Origin: Haloarcula sp. CBA1127
Lineage (GTDB): Archaea > Halobacteriota > Halobacteria > Halobacteriales > Haloarculaceae
Length of the DNA: 64,000 nucleotides
Assembly: GCF_001485575.1 (NCBI RefSeq)
Contig: NZ_BCNB01000006.1
Location: forward strand, 1 to 64,000
Reading direction: 5' to 3'
The notes beneath the pieces are model-generated. The model did not search any database. It was not told the origin of the DNA and saw only the letters and a program-made list of their open reading frames with translations. Within the stretch, counting starts at the first letter, position 1; each line of letters begins with the position of its first letter. Shown piece after piece: positions 32,870 to 43,014 of this stretch. Position numbers and translations under genes: made by a program.

Positions 32870-33418
32870 ATGAGTGACCTGACTGCGACCCTCCACACGA
32901 CAGAGGGCGAGATCGAAGTCGAACTGTACGACGAGCGCGTGCCGACGACCGTCGAGAACTTCGTCGGCCTGGCCGAAGGGGCCGACGACTACGACGGGAC
33001 CGAAGTCGGTCCGGGGACTGGCGCGTGGGAAGACCCTGAATCCAGCGAGAAGCGCATCGACCCGCTGTACACTGATATCGACATCCACCGAATCATCGAG
33101 AACTTCATGATCCAGATGGGCGACCCGACCGGCACCGGTCGCGGCGGCCCCGGCTACTCCTTCGACGACGAGTTCCACGACGAGCTCAGCCACGACGGCC
33201 CGGGCGTCCTCAGCATGGCCAACAGCGGCCCGAACACCAACGGCTCACAGTTCTTCATCACCCTCGACGCCCAGCCCCACCTCGACGGCAAGCACGCCGT
33301 CTTCGGGAAGGTCATCGACGGGATGGACGTTGTCGAGTCTATCGGCAGCGTCGACACCGACCGCAACGACGCGCCGACCGAGGAGATGCTACTGGAATCG
33401 GTCGAAGTTCACCGGTAA
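32870..33418 (+). CDS. Cyclophilin-type peptidyl-prolyl isomerase
   Basis: 182-residue cytoplasmic cyclophilin. Core motifs are [42 protein letters not shown] and [19 protein letters not shown] roughly 30-residue acidic insertion (about residues 37-66: [20 protein letters not shown]...) lies before the [20 protein letters not shown] strand, as in haloarchaeal homologues. The start ATG at 32870 gives [20 protein letters not shown]. It catalyses proline isomerisation during folding. Confidence 0.95.
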   Translation: MSDLTATLHTTEGEIEVELYDERVPTTVENFVGLAEGADDYDGTEVGPGTGAWEDPESSEKRIDPLYTDIDIHRIIENFMIQMGDPTGTGRGGPGYSFDDEFHDELSHDGPGVLSMANSGPNTNGSQFFITLDAQPHLDGKHAVFGKVIDGMDVVESIGSVDTDRNDAPTEEMLLESVEVHR

Positions 33419-33457
33419 CCACACAACGTTTTCGTCGTTCCGGCCGAGCACCCGGTA

Positions 33458-34246
33458 GTGGCACACGTCGAGCGACTCACCGTCTACCCCGTCAAGGCAC
33501 TGGACGGCATGGACTGCAACTCAGTATCGATCCGCCCGGGCGGGACGCTGGCGCACGACCGCGAGTTCGCCATGTTCGACGGCGACGGCGGCGTGGTCAA
33601 CGGGAAGCGGACCGACCGCGTCCACGACATTGACACCGGCTACGATCCCGAAACGGGAACGCTATCGGTTACCAGCGAAGCCGACAGTGCATCGTTCGAA
33701 CTCCGGGATGCAGGTGAGCGCATCCGAGCGGCCGACTGGCTCAGCGAATTTTTCGATGTGGACCTGACCGTCGAGCGCGACGAGACGCTTGGCTACGTCG
33801 ACCGGCGGGAGATGGGGCCGTCGGTCATCAGCACCGCGACGCTGGAAACTGTGGCATCGTGGTTCGACGACGTGACCGTCGACGGACTGCGACGGCGACT
33901 TCGCGCGAACGTCGAAATCGGCGGCGTCCCGGCGTTTTGGGAGGACCGCTTCGTCGGCGCGGAGGCTCCCGCATTCCAGGCCGGCGGCGTTCGCTTTGAA
34001 GGAGTGACACCCTGTGGTCGCTGTGTGGTCCCCCAGCGGGACCCCGATACCGGCGAGGAAACCCCGGGGTTCCGGGAACAGTTCATCGAACGCCGGCAAG
34101 AGACGTTTCCGGAGTGGGCCGACCGGGACGCCTTCGATCACTTCTACACCCTGATGCTCATTGCCCGCGTTCCCAAGGCCGACCGCGGTTCGGACCTTGC
34201 CGTCGGAGACGCTGTCGAGGTCGTGCCGGCAGTCGAAACGTCGTGA
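33458..34246 (+). CDS. MOSC-domain protein
   Basis: 262-residue protein with an N-terminal MOSC beta-barrel domain (VERLTVYPVKALDGMDCNSVSI, DREFAMFDGDGGVVNGKR) and a C-terminal MOSC domain containing the conserved cysteine motif TPCGRCVVPQRDPDTGEE. Related proteins bind molybdopterin-type cofactor and carry a persulfide or reduce N-hydroxylated compounds (mARC-like). GTG at 33458 is the best start. A [3Fe-4S] ferredoxin gene follows 54 bp downstream on the same strand and may be its electron donor. Confidence 0.85.
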   Translation: MAHVERLTVYPVKALDGMDCNSVSIRPGGTLAHDREFAMFDGDGGVVNGKRTDRVHDIDTGYDPETGTLSVTSEADSASFELRDAGERIRAADWLSEFFDVDLTVERDETLGYVDRREMGPSVISTATLETVASWFDDVTVDGLRRRLRANVEIGGVPAFWEDRFVGAEAPAFQAGGVRFEGVTPCGRCVVPQRDPDTGEETPGFREQFIERRQETFPEWADRDAFDHFYTLMLIARVPKADRGSDLAVGDAVEVVPAVETS

Positions 34247-34300
34247 AGGAACGGCAGCGAGACCGACAATCGAAAGGCGGTCCGCCCCGAACAGAGTGTA

Positions 34301-34642
34301 ATGGCAGACGCGGACGACCACGTCGACCCGAGCGAATTCGGCGAACAGGACGGTCCCCCAATCGAAGAGAAACCGTACAAGATCATCTTCGAGGCCAACA
34401 AGTGCTTCGGCGCGGGCAAGTGCGCCGAGAAGTCGCGCAACTGGACGCTCGACCTGGACACCGGCATCGCCAAGCCCGAGGCGTACTTCATCGACGAATC
34501 AGACCTCGATCACAATATCGCGGCCGCAGAGGCCTGCCCGGCGAAGAAAGACAGGGGCATCATCCACGTCATCGATCGGCGAACGAACGAAGAAATCGCC
34601 CCGGACCCGAACGGCGACGGGTCACTCTCCGTCGACTGGTAG
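34301..34642 (+). CDS. Single-cluster [3Fe-4S]-type ferredoxin
   Basis: 113-residue acidic ferredoxin. Cluster ligands: Cys35 and Cys41 (KCFGAGKCAEK, C-x5-C) and Cys79 followed by Pro (EACPAKK). Three cysteines with this spacing point to a single [3Fe-4S] cluster, as in actinobacterial ferredoxins that serve P450s. An acidic N-terminal extension of about 25 residues is typical of halophiles. It adjoins the MOSC gene and lies about 9 kb from the P450 gene. Partner unknown. Confidence 0.85.
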   Translation: MADADDHVDPSEFGEQDGPPIEEKPYKIIFEANKCFGAGKCAEKSRNWTLDLDTGIAKPEAYFIDESDLDHNIAAAEACPAKKDRGIIHVIDRRTNEEIAPDPNGDGSLSVDW

Positions 34643-34891
34643 CGCAGTTTCCGACAGCGGCAGCTGTTACTCCCACCTATCAATCCACGTAGAGACCGGT
34701 GCGCGCGGTCAATGATACCAGTAATTCAGTTCTGCTGGGTAGAATATCTGTATGCAGGAAACAACCACTACAGGATATATCATGTAAGATTACTATAGAT
34801 AATAAACTGAATTTCTTCATGCGAGCAGTTTAATATTTCAAGCTACTGTATGACATAACTTCTATTTGTAGGGGGCAATTTGGGTATCAAT
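34643..34891. other. AT-rich promoter region of the peptide ABC operon
   Basis: 249 bases without a gene. From about 34760 it is strongly AT-rich (TATAGATAATAAACTG, TTTAATATTTC), in contrast with both flanking genes, and probably contains the TATA element of the downstream five- or six-gene operon. Confidence 0.5.
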
Positions 34892-36757
34892 ATGCCACGT
34901 TCAAGTAGCATGGAACGGCGATCGTTTCTGAAAGCAACGGGCAGTGCTGCGGCGGCCGCAGCGCTGGCAGGATGTTCCAGTGATAGCGACGAGACTGAGG
35001 GAACAGAGGAGGGGACTGGCGGCGGTATGGACTCGACAGACGGCAGTGGGGGCGATGTCGGGACCGACCTGAAACAAGAGGGGGACCTCTGGCGGGTCAA
35101 CACGGGCACGATGACGACGATGGACCCGATCGAGGCGACAGACACCTCGTCGGGGATCGTCATCCAGCAGATGTTCGATCCGCTGATGAACTATCCCGAC
35201 GCGCAGCCCGCTGTAGAGGGGCTTATGGCTGCGGACTACGAAGTATCTGAGGACTTCACAACCTACACGTTCCAGTTGAAGGATGCGACCTTCCACAACG
35301 GGGACACCGTAACCGCCAGCGACTTTGTCTACGCGTTCGAGCGGCTGACGGCATCTGACAACTCCAGTCGTGCCTATTTCGTTCTGGACTCGCTGGGCGT
35401 GACACACGAAACGACGACCGAGACGGTCGACGGCGAGGAGCAGGAAGTGTACAAGCCGGGGACGCTTGGCGTCGAAGCTGTCGACGAAACGACGCTCGAA
35501 ATCCAGTTGGAGTCACCGTTTGCCTCCACGCTGGAGATGCTTGCGTATTCCTCCTTCGCACCGGTTCCTGAGGGCATGATCGGCGACATCGAAGGGTACG
35601 AGGGCGAGGTCACACAGGCCGAGTTCTCCAGTTCGAGCCCGGTCGGCAACGGGCCCTTCGAGTTCGATACATGGGACTCCGGCACTGAGGCCAGGGTCAG
35701 CGCGTACGACGACTATTACGGCGAGAGCCCAAACGTCGACGGCGTCCACTTTGCGGTCATCGAGAGCGATTCAGCCAATTACAACTACGCGATGAACCGC
35801 AATGCCGATATCTTCGAGCTCCCCACAGCGCAGTACGACCCCGGGAAGGTATCTGTCGAGGAGGAAGACGACCAGGGACGTCAGAACGGGACCTACGGCG
35901 AGTTGCGTAACGGCGCCACGGCCAATTACTCCGCTGTGTCGAGCATCGGGGTGTTCTATCTCGGCTTTAATATGGCCAGCGTGCCCAAGCCGGTCCGCCA
36001 GGCGGTCGCGTACGCGATGAACCAGCACACCGTTGTCGAGCAGGTCTTCAAACAGCGCGGCGAGCCTGCCTACAACTTCACGCCGAAATCCATCTTCCCC
36101 GGCGGCCCCCAGAACTACAACGACCGCGCCGAAAACGAGTACCCGTACGGCTACGACGACAGCCAGCTCGGAGAGGCCCGCTCAGTGATGGAAGAGGCTG
36201 GCTACGGCGAAAACGAGCGTTTCGCCATGGAGCTGACAATCTACGAGTCCGGTGTCTGGAGCGAAACCGCAAGCATCCTTCGGGACCAGCTTGAGAGTGT
36301 CTTCATCGACCTCGAAGTCAATCGAGCGCCGTTCAACACGCTCCTCGAACGTGGTCGCAACGGCGAACTAGAGATGTACTCGCTTGGCTGGATCGCCGAC
36401 TGGCCCGCCCCGGACAACTTCCTCCAGCTGCTGAACCCGCCACAGACCGATACGAGCCTCGATTTCCCGATTTCCTACGTCAACTGGCAGCCGGAGAACG
36501 GCGACGCTGCACAGCAGGCTGAGGAGGCGTATCAGTCAATCGGCGAGAACCCAGCACCGACAGAAGAGGACCAGGCCGCCCGGAACGACGCGTACATCCA
36601 GCTTGAGAATGCCAACTGGGAAGACGTCGCAATGCTGCCGGTGTATCACGAGCTGCGGGAGTTGTTCTGGTACGACCATGTCGACTTTACGCCGCCAGCC
36701 GGGATGGGGCCAAGCCGACAGAAGATGGACACTGTGTCGCTCGGAGACAGAGAGTAA
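34892..36757 (+). CDS. ABC transporter substrate-binding lipoprotein, peptide/nickel type
   Basis: 621-residue solute receptor of ABC class-C importers (SBP_bac_5 family: oligopeptide, dipeptide, nickel). A Tat signal ERRSFLKATG leads to a lipobox LAGC (Cys28), so it is lipid-anchored outside. A low-complexity acidic linker follows, then conserved family segments DYEVSEDFTTYTFQLKDATFHNGDTVTASDFVYAFERL and EARSVMEEAGYG. ATG at 34892 (MPRSSS) is preferred over TTG four codons earlier. The ligand cannot be inferred. First gene of the importer operon, 112 bp upstream of the permease gene. Confidence 0.93.
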   Translation: MPRSSSMERRSFLKATGSAAAAAALAGCSSDSDETEGTEEGTGGGMDSTDGSGGDVGTDLKQEGDLWRVNTGTMTTMDPIEATDTSSGIVIQQMFDPLMNYPDAQPAVEGLMAADYEVSEDFTTYTFQLKDATFHNGDTVTASDFVYAFERLTASDNSSRAYFVLDSLGVTHETTTETVDGEEQEVYKPGTLGVEAVDETTLEIQLESPFASTLEMLAYSSFAPVPEGMIGDIEGYEGEVTQAEFSSSSPVGNGPFEFDTWDSGTEARVSAYDDYYGESPNVDGVHFAVIESDSANYNYAMNRNADIFELPTAQYDPGKVSVEEEDDQGRQNGTYGELRNGATANYSAVSSIGVFYLGFNMASVPKPVRQAVAYAMNQHTVVEQVFKQRGEPAYNFTPKSIFPGGPQNYNDRAENEYPYGYDDSQLGEARSVMEEAGYGENERFAMELTIYESGVWSETASILRDQLESVFIDLEVNRAPFNTLLERGRNGELEMYSLGWIADWPAPDNFLQLLNPPQTDTSLDFPISYVNWQPENGDAAQQAEEAYQSIGENPAPTEEDQAARNDAYIQLENANWEDVAMLPVYHELRELFWYDHVDFTPPAGMGPSRQKMDTVSLGDRE

Positions 36758-36869
36758 TCGCGTCCCTGCTGGCGTAATCGTCCCCGTCGCAGTTGGTGAC
36801 GGGAACAACTTCGCAGCCCTCAGAGATTATGAACTCACAAGTACCCGTACAACGGAGACAAGCTAAGCC

Positions 36870-37910
36870 ATGAGCCGCGCTACGTATATGCTCAAGCGCT
36901 TGGTACTGTCAATCCCTGTTATTATATTTGGGACGACAGTAACGTTCGCAATTATCCGGCTGGGGCCGCTCAGTCCTGCAGCGGCGATCCTCGGCCCGCA
37001 AGGTGACGCACGCGCGATTCGACAGATCGAGCAACGGTTGGGATTGAACGAGCCGCTCTGGGAACAATACTTCGATTTCATGGGTAATCTGTTCCTGTTC
37101 GATCTGGGCCAGTCGTGGGTGATCAACTCCGGCACGCCGGCCGTCGACCTTATTGTTAGCTACGCACCGCGGACGATCTGGCTCGGATTCTGGGCGGTCG
37201 TGATCGCCATCGGAATCGGCATTCCGCTCGGCTTCTACGCCGGCCTGAATCCCAATACGTTCTCGGACTACTTCGCCTCCTTCGGCGGGATTGTCTGGCG
37301 AGCGATGCCGAACTTCTGGCTCGCGGTCATTCTGGTGACGGTGCTTTCGCAGTCGGAACAGCTGTTCGGGTTCAGCTGGACCAGCTTTATCGTCGAGACT
37401 AACGTCGTGACCTCGCCGAACCTCGCCGTGCTGAGGAGTCCTACAAGACTCATAACGGACCCGGGACAGGCATGGACCAACCTCGCAAAAGCGACAAAAC
37501 AGATACTGCCGCCCGCGCTAGTACTCGGGTCCGCATCGATGGGTACAGAGATGCGTATCGGCCGAACTGCCGTGCTCGAAACTATCAACTCGAAGTACGT
37601 TGAGACGGCAAAGGCCAAAGGCGTCTCACCGCGGGCGCTGGTCTGGAAACATATCTTCCGGAACGCGCTGATTCCGCTCGTGCCGGTAATCACTGCGGAG
37701 GCGTTCATCCTGATCGGCGGGTCAGTGCTTGTCGAGACTGTCTTCTCGATTAATGGCATCGGCCTGCTGTTCGTCAAGGCGGCAAAACAGGGTGATCTGC
37801 CGCTTGTTGGAACACTGATGTATCTGTTCATCCTCCTTATCGTCGGGCTGAATATCGTACAGGACTTCGCGTACACAATTATCGATCCACGCGTGGGGTA
37901 CGACGCATGA
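36870..37910 (+). CDS. ABC permease, DppB-type
   Basis: 346-residue inner-membrane permease with six predicted helices. The cytoplasmic EAA-like coupling loop is ETAKAKGVSPRALVWKHIFRNALIPLVPVI, typical of DppB/OppB. The N-terminal TM start is YMLKRLVLSIPVIIFGTTVTFAIIRLGP. The stop overlaps the next start as ATGA (37907-37910), indicating translational coupling. Confidence 0.93.
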   Translation: MSRATYMLKRLVLSIPVIIFGTTVTFAIIRLGPLSPAAAILGPQGDARAIRQIEQRLGLNEPLWEQYFDFMGNLFLFDLGQSWVINSGTPAVDLIVSYAPRTIWLGFWAVVIAIGIGIPLGFYAGLNPNTFSDYFASFGGIVWRAMPNFWLAVILVTVLSQSEQLFGFSWTSFIVETNVVTSPNLAVLRSPTRLITDPGQAWTNLAKATKQILPPALVLGSASMGTEMRIGRTAVLETINSKYVETAKAKGVSPRALVWKHIFRNALIPLVPVITAEAFILIGGSVLVETVFSINGIGLLFVKAAKQGDLPLVGTLMYLFILLIVGLNIVQDFAYTIIDPRVGYDA

Positions 37911-39367
37911 TGGAGACAGAACCCACCGAAGACATCGATCAGCCGTTGCGGGACCGGCTCAAGGCGCATCCCGGGCCGGCACTGCTGTGGGGTGCTGTGC
38001 TCTGTGTCCTGTTACTGCTTGAGGGACCAACGTACCTCGATGGGCTGCTCGGTGCGATAGGCTACGGACTCGCGCTGCTCCCTGGATCGCCCGGCGCCGA
38101 GGCGTTCGCCAGTGCATCAGCCTTCTTCAGCGAACTACCACATCTGCTGAGCCGAGAACTGATACCCAACCGTGGGTACTACGACGGGAGCGCTTGGCAA
38201 GGCACGTTCCTCGGCCTTGAGCCGAAGTACGCATGGCTCATTCGCTTCCTGTTGGTATATGTCTATGTTGCAGTCTTGCTGGGCTGGCTGTGGTACGGCT
38301 ACGTGCTCTTCCGTCGGCACTACCGCGCTGCTGACTGGACACCGACTGACGACGTCATCGACCGACTCCGAACCCACTACTGGGGTCTGTTCGGACTCGC
38401 TGTCGTCGTCTTCTTCGTTACGATGGCCGCGTTCGCACCCGTTGTCGGCCCAACGACGGCCGAAGAGAATATTGAAGGACCGTACTCCTACGATATGCAG
38501 TACTACAACGAAGACACGGAGACGGTCGAAACGATTACTATTGGCGAAGCGAACCTCGGTTCCGCTTCCCGTGGTAGCGGGGACAGCAATGTCGGCGTCT
38601 GGAGTTACGACGACTTCGGGCGGTTCCACCCTGTCGGAACGCTCGTCAGCGGTAAGGATCTGTTCACCTTCCTCGCCTTTGGCGCACGGGTGTCACTGTT
38701 CATCGGCCTCGGGTCGATGGCGATTGCAGGCTTTATCGCGACGACGCTGGCATTAGTTACCGCCTACTACAAGGGGGTGGCCGATCTCATCGTGGTACTG
38801 ACCAGTGACTCCGTGCAGGCAATGCCAGCATTACTGCTGGTGATTCTTGCGACAGTGGTGTTCAAGAACCACTGGATAGCGGAGCTGTACAACGGAGCGA
38901 TGCTGTTCATCCTCCTGTTTGCGCTGATACGCTGGCCAGGGCTGTGGCGAGCGGTACGTGGCCCTGCGTTACAGGTCGGCGAACAGGAGTGGGTCGACGC
39001 GGCAAAGAGTTACGGCCAGCGACCCACTGTGATTATGCGGAAACATATGGCTCCGTATATCCTCGGCTATCTCCTGGTTTACGCCTCCCTGACGCTCGGT
39101 GGCGTCATTATTTCCGTCTCTGCCCTCTCGTTCATCGGACTCGGGATTAACGCCCCGACTCCTGAGTGGGGGCGGGCGATCAACATCGGGCAGCAGTACG
39201 TCGCCAGTCAGTCCTGGCACATCTCGCTCATTCCGGGGCTCCTGATTACGCTGGTTGTCACCGGATTCAACGCGTTGAGCGACGGAATCCGTGACGCTAT
39301 TGACCCACAGAGCGAGGGTGCTGAAGGCGGTGCAGCTGGCGCGGCCGCCGGAGGTGGTGGCGGATGA
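37907..39367 (+). CDS. ABC permease, DppC-type with N-terminal extension
   Basis: 486-residue permease, considerably longer than DppC (about 300). The extra N-terminal part (about residues 1-230) contains additional hydrophobic helices (PALLWGAVLCVLLLL, FLLVYVYVAVLLGWLWYGYVLF, FGLAVVVFFVTMAAFAPVVG) and an extracellular acidic loop. The canonical permease core follows, with VDAAKSYGQRPTVIMRKHMAPYILGYLLVY. The C-terminus is Gly/Ala-rich. It overlaps the upstream and downstream genes by 4 bp each. Confidence 0.9.
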   Translation: MMETEPTEDIDQPLRDRLKAHPGPALLWGAVLCVLLLLEGPTYLDGLLGAIGYGLALLPGSPGAEAFASASAFFSELPHLLSRELIPNRGYYDGSAWQGTFLGLEPKYAWLIRFLLVYVYVAVLLGWLWYGYVLFRRHYRAADWTPTDDVIDRLRTHYWGLFGLAVVVFFVTMAAFAPVVGPTTAEENIEGPYSYDMQYYNEDTETVETITIGEANLGSASRGSGDSNVGVWSYDDFGRFHPVGTLVSGKDLFTFLAFGARVSLFIGLGSMAIAGFIATTLALVTAYYKGVADLIVVLTSDSVQAMPALLLVILATVVFKNHWIAELYNGAMLFILLFALIRWPGLWRAVRGPALQVGEQEWVDAAKSYGQRPTVIMRKHMAPYILGYLLVYASLTLGGVIISVSALSFIGLGINAPTPEWGRAINIGQQYVASQSWHISLIPGLLITLVVTGFNALSDGIRDAIDPQSEGAEGGAAGAAAGGGGG

Positions 39368-40575
39368 GCCACACCGAAGACGGCGAGCCGCTGCTGGCCG
39401 TTGATAACCTCCGGACCGTGTTCCACAGTGATAAAGAGGAGATCCGCGCTGTCGACGGGGTTTCCTTCGAAATCGCCCGTGGCGAGACGCTCGGTATCGT
39501 CGGCGAATCCGGTTCAGGCAAGAGCGTCACCGCACGCTCGATAATGGGACTGGTCGACAGTCCAGGCGAAATCCGCGAAGAGTCGTCCATACGGTTAGAC
39601 GGGCGAGAGCTGACGACGCTTTCGGAGAAGCAATACCGGTCAGTTCGTGGCGGGGACATCGCGATGGTGTTTCAGGACCCGCTGAGCTCACTCAACCCCG
39701 TGTACACTGTCGGGAACCAGATCATCGAGGCGCTGGAGCTCCACCGAGATATGGAGGGCGCTGAGGCCAAGTCGGAGGCCATCGAACTGCTGCGTGCAGT
39801 CGGCATCCCCGACGCGGCACGGCGTGTCGATGAGTTCCCACACGAGTTCTCCGGCGGGATGCGTCAGCGAGCCGTCATCGCGATGGCACTGGCCTGTGAC
39901 CCAGATCTGCTCATCTGTGATGAGCCGACGACAGCGCTCGATGTCACTATTCAGGCCCAGATTCTGGACCTGTTGCAGGAAATTCAGACGGAGCGTGATA
40001 TCGGCATCATGTTCATTACGCACGACATGGGCGTCATCGCGGAAGTTGCTGACCGCGTCGCCGTGATGTACGCCGGCGAGGTCGTCGAGCAAGCACCTGT
40101 CGAGGAACTGTTCGCGAACCCACACCACCCATACACGCAGGGACTCCTGCAGAGCATTCCTGGCCGGAACCCCAGTACGGATCGGCTGCCCACTATCGAA
40201 GGAGACGTGCCGACGCCGCACGAATCGGCGTCGTACTGCCGGTTCGTCAGCCGGTGCCCGAAGGGCTTCGACGAATGTGAGCGGGTCCATCCCGCCCACG
40301 TCGAGGTCGGCGAATCAGCAGACCACACTGCCGCGTGTCTCCTGTACCCCGAAGATATGCCTACCGACGACACTGTGACACAGCACGAAGAGAACGCGGA
40401 CCAGACAGGCGTCGAAGCAGACGAAGCACTGTCGGCGGACGACTGGCCGGCTGAGCGCCGAAAAGCTAGTGAGGATACTGGTCCCGAAGACAGCGACGCA
40501 CGGGCCGATGGCGGCCACGGCCACAGTGCCGGTGACACCGGCGGACACAGTGAGGGGGGTGGCTCAGATGAGTGA
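39364..40575 (+). CDS. ABC ATPase, DppD-type, with His-rich tail
   Basis: 403-residue ATPase. Walker [12 protein letters not shown], signature [12 protein letters not shown], Walker [13 protein letters not shown] and switch His in FITHDMG. The oligo_HPY C-terminal domain carries cysteines ([25 protein letters not shown]) that bind an iron-sulfur cluster in this family. An unusual hydrophilic tail of about 70 residues ends in a His/Gly run ([16 protein letters not shown]). The start overlaps the permease stop (ATGA), and the stop overlaps the next gene by 8 bp. Confidence 0.93.
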   Translation: MSHTEDGEPLLAVDNLRTVFHSDKEEIRAVDGVSFEIARGETLGIVGESGSGKSVTARSIMGLVDSPGEIREESSIRLDGRELTTLSEKQYRSVRGGDIAMVFQDPLSSLNPVYTVGNQIIEALELHRDMEGAEAKSEAIELLRAVGIPDAARRVDEFPHEFSGGMRQRAVIAMALACDPDLLICDEPTTALDVTIQAQILDLLQEIQTERDIGIMFITHDMGVIAEVADRVAVMYAGEVVEQAPVEELFANPHHPYTQGLLQSIPGRNPSTDRLPTIEGDVPTPHESASYCRFVSRCPKGFDECERVHPAHVEVGESADHTAACLLYPEDMPTDDTVTQHEENADQTGVEADEALSADDWPAERRKASEDTGPEDSDARADGGHGHSAGDTGGHSEGGGSDE

Positions 40576-41905
40576 ATCAGTCGTCGACACTGTGTCCCAC
40601 CAGACCGGCGAGACGTTGGTCGATGTGCAGGATCTGAAGACGTACTACGAAGACGGCGGGCTGCTTGGAAGCGATCCCGTAAAAGCCGTCGACGGCGTGA
40701 ACTTCGAGATTGCACGCGGCGAGACGTTCGGGCTGGTCGGTGAATCCGGCTGTGGCAAGACGACTCTCGGTCGGACGCTCATCCAACTGGAGACGGCCAC
40801 GTCCGGGGCGGTCTCCTTCGATGGAACGGATATAACCGAACTCAGCGGCGGCGACCTCAAGCAGTGGCGCCGCAACGCCCAAATGGTGTTTCAGGACCCC
40901 GAGTCGAGCCTCAACGACCGGATGACTGTCGGCGAGATCATCCGCGAACCGCTGGACGTTCACGAACAGGGCACGGCCCGCGAGCGTCGGGAGAAGGTGC
41001 GGACACTGCTCGACCAGGTCGGGCTCATGCCGGAGCACTACTACCGGTATCCCCACCAGTTCTCCGGCGGGCAGCGACAGCGAATCGGCATTGCTCGCGC
41101 ACTCGCACTCGAACCGGAGTTCGTCGTCCTCGACGAGCCCGTTTCGGCACTCGACGTGTCCGTTCAGGCCCAGATACTCAATCTGCTAGAGGAACTTCAG
41201 GAGGAGTTCGGTCTCACGTACCTCTTCATCGCGCACGACCTGAGCGTGGTCCGGCACATCTGTGACCGCGTCGGGGTGATGTATCTCGGGAACCTCATGG
41301 AGGTCGGGCCGACGGAGCAGTTGTTCCAGAGCCCGGAAAACCCCTACACGCGCGCATTGCTGTCGGCGATTCCGGAACCGGACCCCACGGTTCAGGTGGA
41401 CCGGATTACCCTGCCGGGATCACCACCGAGTCCACGGGACCCACCGGAAGGGTGTCCCTTCGCAACGCGGTGTCCCGTTCGGATTCGGCCAGAGGACATA
41501 GACGCTAGCGATGCGGTGTGGGACCGGATCCGAGAGTTCCGTGACGTCATTCGCGAGCGGTCCCGCGCGGAGCAGTCGATCGGTGAGCGGCTCAAGGAAC
41601 GGCTCGGGTTCGACACCGCGCTGGCCGACAGCGAGGAGATCGTCGAAGAGGAGTTCGACGACGTGACCCTTCCGCCAGACGTACAGGAGCACGTCGAGCA
41701 GGCGGCGACGTATCTCAGTGATGGCGACCCCGACGCCGCACGGGCGTACCTCAGAGAAGTGTTCGGCGGTCAGTGTGACACCGAAACGCCGCAGTACTAC
41801 GATGTTGACGACAGGCAGATGAGCTTCTGTCACCGGCATGCACAGGAGCACGTCTCCCCTGGCGACGAACTCCGCCAACGTGGCTACGACACGCACGATG
41901 GATAA
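40568..41905 (+). CDS. ABC ATPase, DppF-type
   Basis: 445-residue ATPase. Walker [12 protein letters not shown], signature [12 protein letters not shown], Walker [13 protein letters not shown] and switch His in FIAHDLS. The C-terminal oligo_HPY region has CPFATRC and a downstream CDTETPQYY...SFCHRH pair. A helical insertion of about 100 residues lies between the two cysteine groups ([26 protein letters not shown]). The start ATG at 40568 gives [11 protein letters not shown]. It overlaps both neighbours by 8 bp. Confidence 0.93.
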   Translation: MSESVVDTVSHQTGETLVDVQDLKTYYEDGGLLGSDPVKAVDGVNFEIARGETFGLVGESGCGKTTLGRTLIQLETATSGAVSFDGTDITELSGGDLKQWRRNAQMVFQDPESSLNDRMTVGEIIREPLDVHEQGTARERREKVRTLLDQVGLMPEHYYRYPHQFSGGQRQRIGIARALALEPEFVVLDEPVSALDVSVQAQILNLLEELQEEFGLTYLFIAHDLSVVRHICDRVGVMYLGNLMEVGPTEQLFQSPENPYTRALLSAIPEPDPTVQVDRITLPGSPPSPRDPPEGCPFATRCPVRIRPEDIDASDAVWDRIREFRDVIRERSRAEQSIGERLKERLGFDTALADSEEIVEEEFDDVTLPPDVQEHVEQAATYLSDGDPDAARAYLREVFGGQCDTETPQYYDVDDRQMSFCHRHAQEHVSPGDELRQRGYDTHDG

Positions 41906-42305
41906 CCTGGCGGGAAAGGTACTCGATCTGCTGTGGTACGCCCTCGGTGTAACGCTCACAGCGACGCTTATCGGCGGCGTGCTCTCGCCGCTCCGTGGCG
42001 GTGGCTGGGTGACGGTGAAGTTCGTGCTGTTTTTTATCGGCTTCGCGCTGTTTGGCTACGCCTCGATCACACTGTGGCGTGCGCCCTCTCTCGATTCCGA
42101 CGAGCCAGACGGGTCCGACGTGTCGTTCGGCGTGTCAGCGCGCGAGCGGACGCCGTTCGAGTCAGCGCTGGCCCGTGTCGCCCCGCCGCTCGATACGCTC
42201 GCCCCGCCCAAAGATCGACTCTCGCCGCCGGTGAAGCTCTTCGTTGCGAGTCTGTTCGTCCTCGGGCTCTCCCTGAGCATGGAGGTCGTCTTCGGCGTCC
42301 AGTGA
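41898..42305 (+). CDS. Small membrane protein, last gene of the ABC operon
   Basis: 135-residue protein with three predicted helices: [42 protein letters not shown] and a C-terminal [24 protein letters not shown] charged cytoplasmic loop of about 60 residues with repeated Ser/Pro/Asp separates the second and third. Its start overlaps the DppF-type stop by 8 bp, so it belongs to the importer operon. I do not recognise a function; an accessory role in transport is inference. Confidence 0.7.
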   Translation: MDNLAGKVLDLLWYALGVTLTATLIGGVLSPLRGGGWVTVKFVLFFIGFALFGYASITLWRAPSLDSDEPDGSDVSFGVSARERTPFESALARVAPPLDTLAPPKDRLSPPVKLFVASLFVLGLSLSMEVVFGVQ

Positions 42306-42342
42306 CACCACCATTTACCTCCCGCGGGCGTAACAACAGGAT

Positions 42343-42867
42343 ATGGTAAAGACAGGTGGCGAGGGGACGGACGACCTCGAACGGCTTGCCGCCGGTTCGG
42401 ACGACCGCAAGGCATCGTGGAAACAGACGTTAGAAGAGACACAGGCACTGGCGGATCAGCGGCGTTCTAACGGCCGCGAGGCCGTCGTCGTCCCGGCCGG
42501 GGACGCGGGCCTGCAGACAGTCGACGACGGTGACGGACTCGAACTCGTGTTCGTCATTCCGGGCAACAAGGCCGAGGAAGTGACGCGCCTGGTCGAATCG
42601 AACCCCCTCGAAGCGTACGACGTGTACCGGCGGACGGTCGGAGAACAGGTGTTTCTGGCCGTCGAGTACTTCGATCCGGACGCCGCGTCGCTGTTCATCG
42701 CTGGCGCGTACGAACTCCGAGATGCCGGGAACGCGGTTCGCGCTGCGAACGACGGCGCGACGTTCCAGACGATGCTCAGAAAGCTGGACGGGACACCGGT
42801 CGCGACGTTCGACCACGCGGACCGGACGAAGTTCCTTCCGACCGATAGACTCCCGGTCGAAGAGTAG
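42343..42867 (+). CDS. Conserved haloarchaeal soluble protein
   Basis: 174-residue acidic protein: charged helical N-terminus (DDLERLAAGSDDRKASWKQTLEETQALADQRR) then alternating strands and helices (GREAVVVPAGDAG, GLELVFVIPGNKAEEVTRLVESNP, YDVYRRTVGEQVFLAVEYFDPDA). It looks like a single alpha/beta domain without catalytic motif. It may be a haloarchaea-specific DUF; I give no function. It lies 37 bp downstream of the ABC operon and could be read with it. Confidence 0.6.
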   Translation: MVKTGGEGTDDLERLAAGSDDRKASWKQTLEETQALADQRRSNGREAVVVPAGDAGLQTVDDGDGLELVFVIPGNKAEEVTRLVESNPLEAYDVYRRTVGEQVFLAVEYFDPDAASLFIAGAYELRDAGNAVRAANDGATFQTMLRKLDGTPVATFDHADRTKFLPTDRLPVEE

Positions 42868-43014
42868 GGACCGATGTCAGAGGGGGTGACAGTCGAATCG
42901 GTGTGACACGGTCGCTGTCGGGTCTCCCCGACGTAACTGTGATGGGAGGCGGTGCCCACCTCGCAGTCCAAGACCGAAAGGACCATTCACTAGCCCCCGC
43001 AGAGTTCAATCTGC

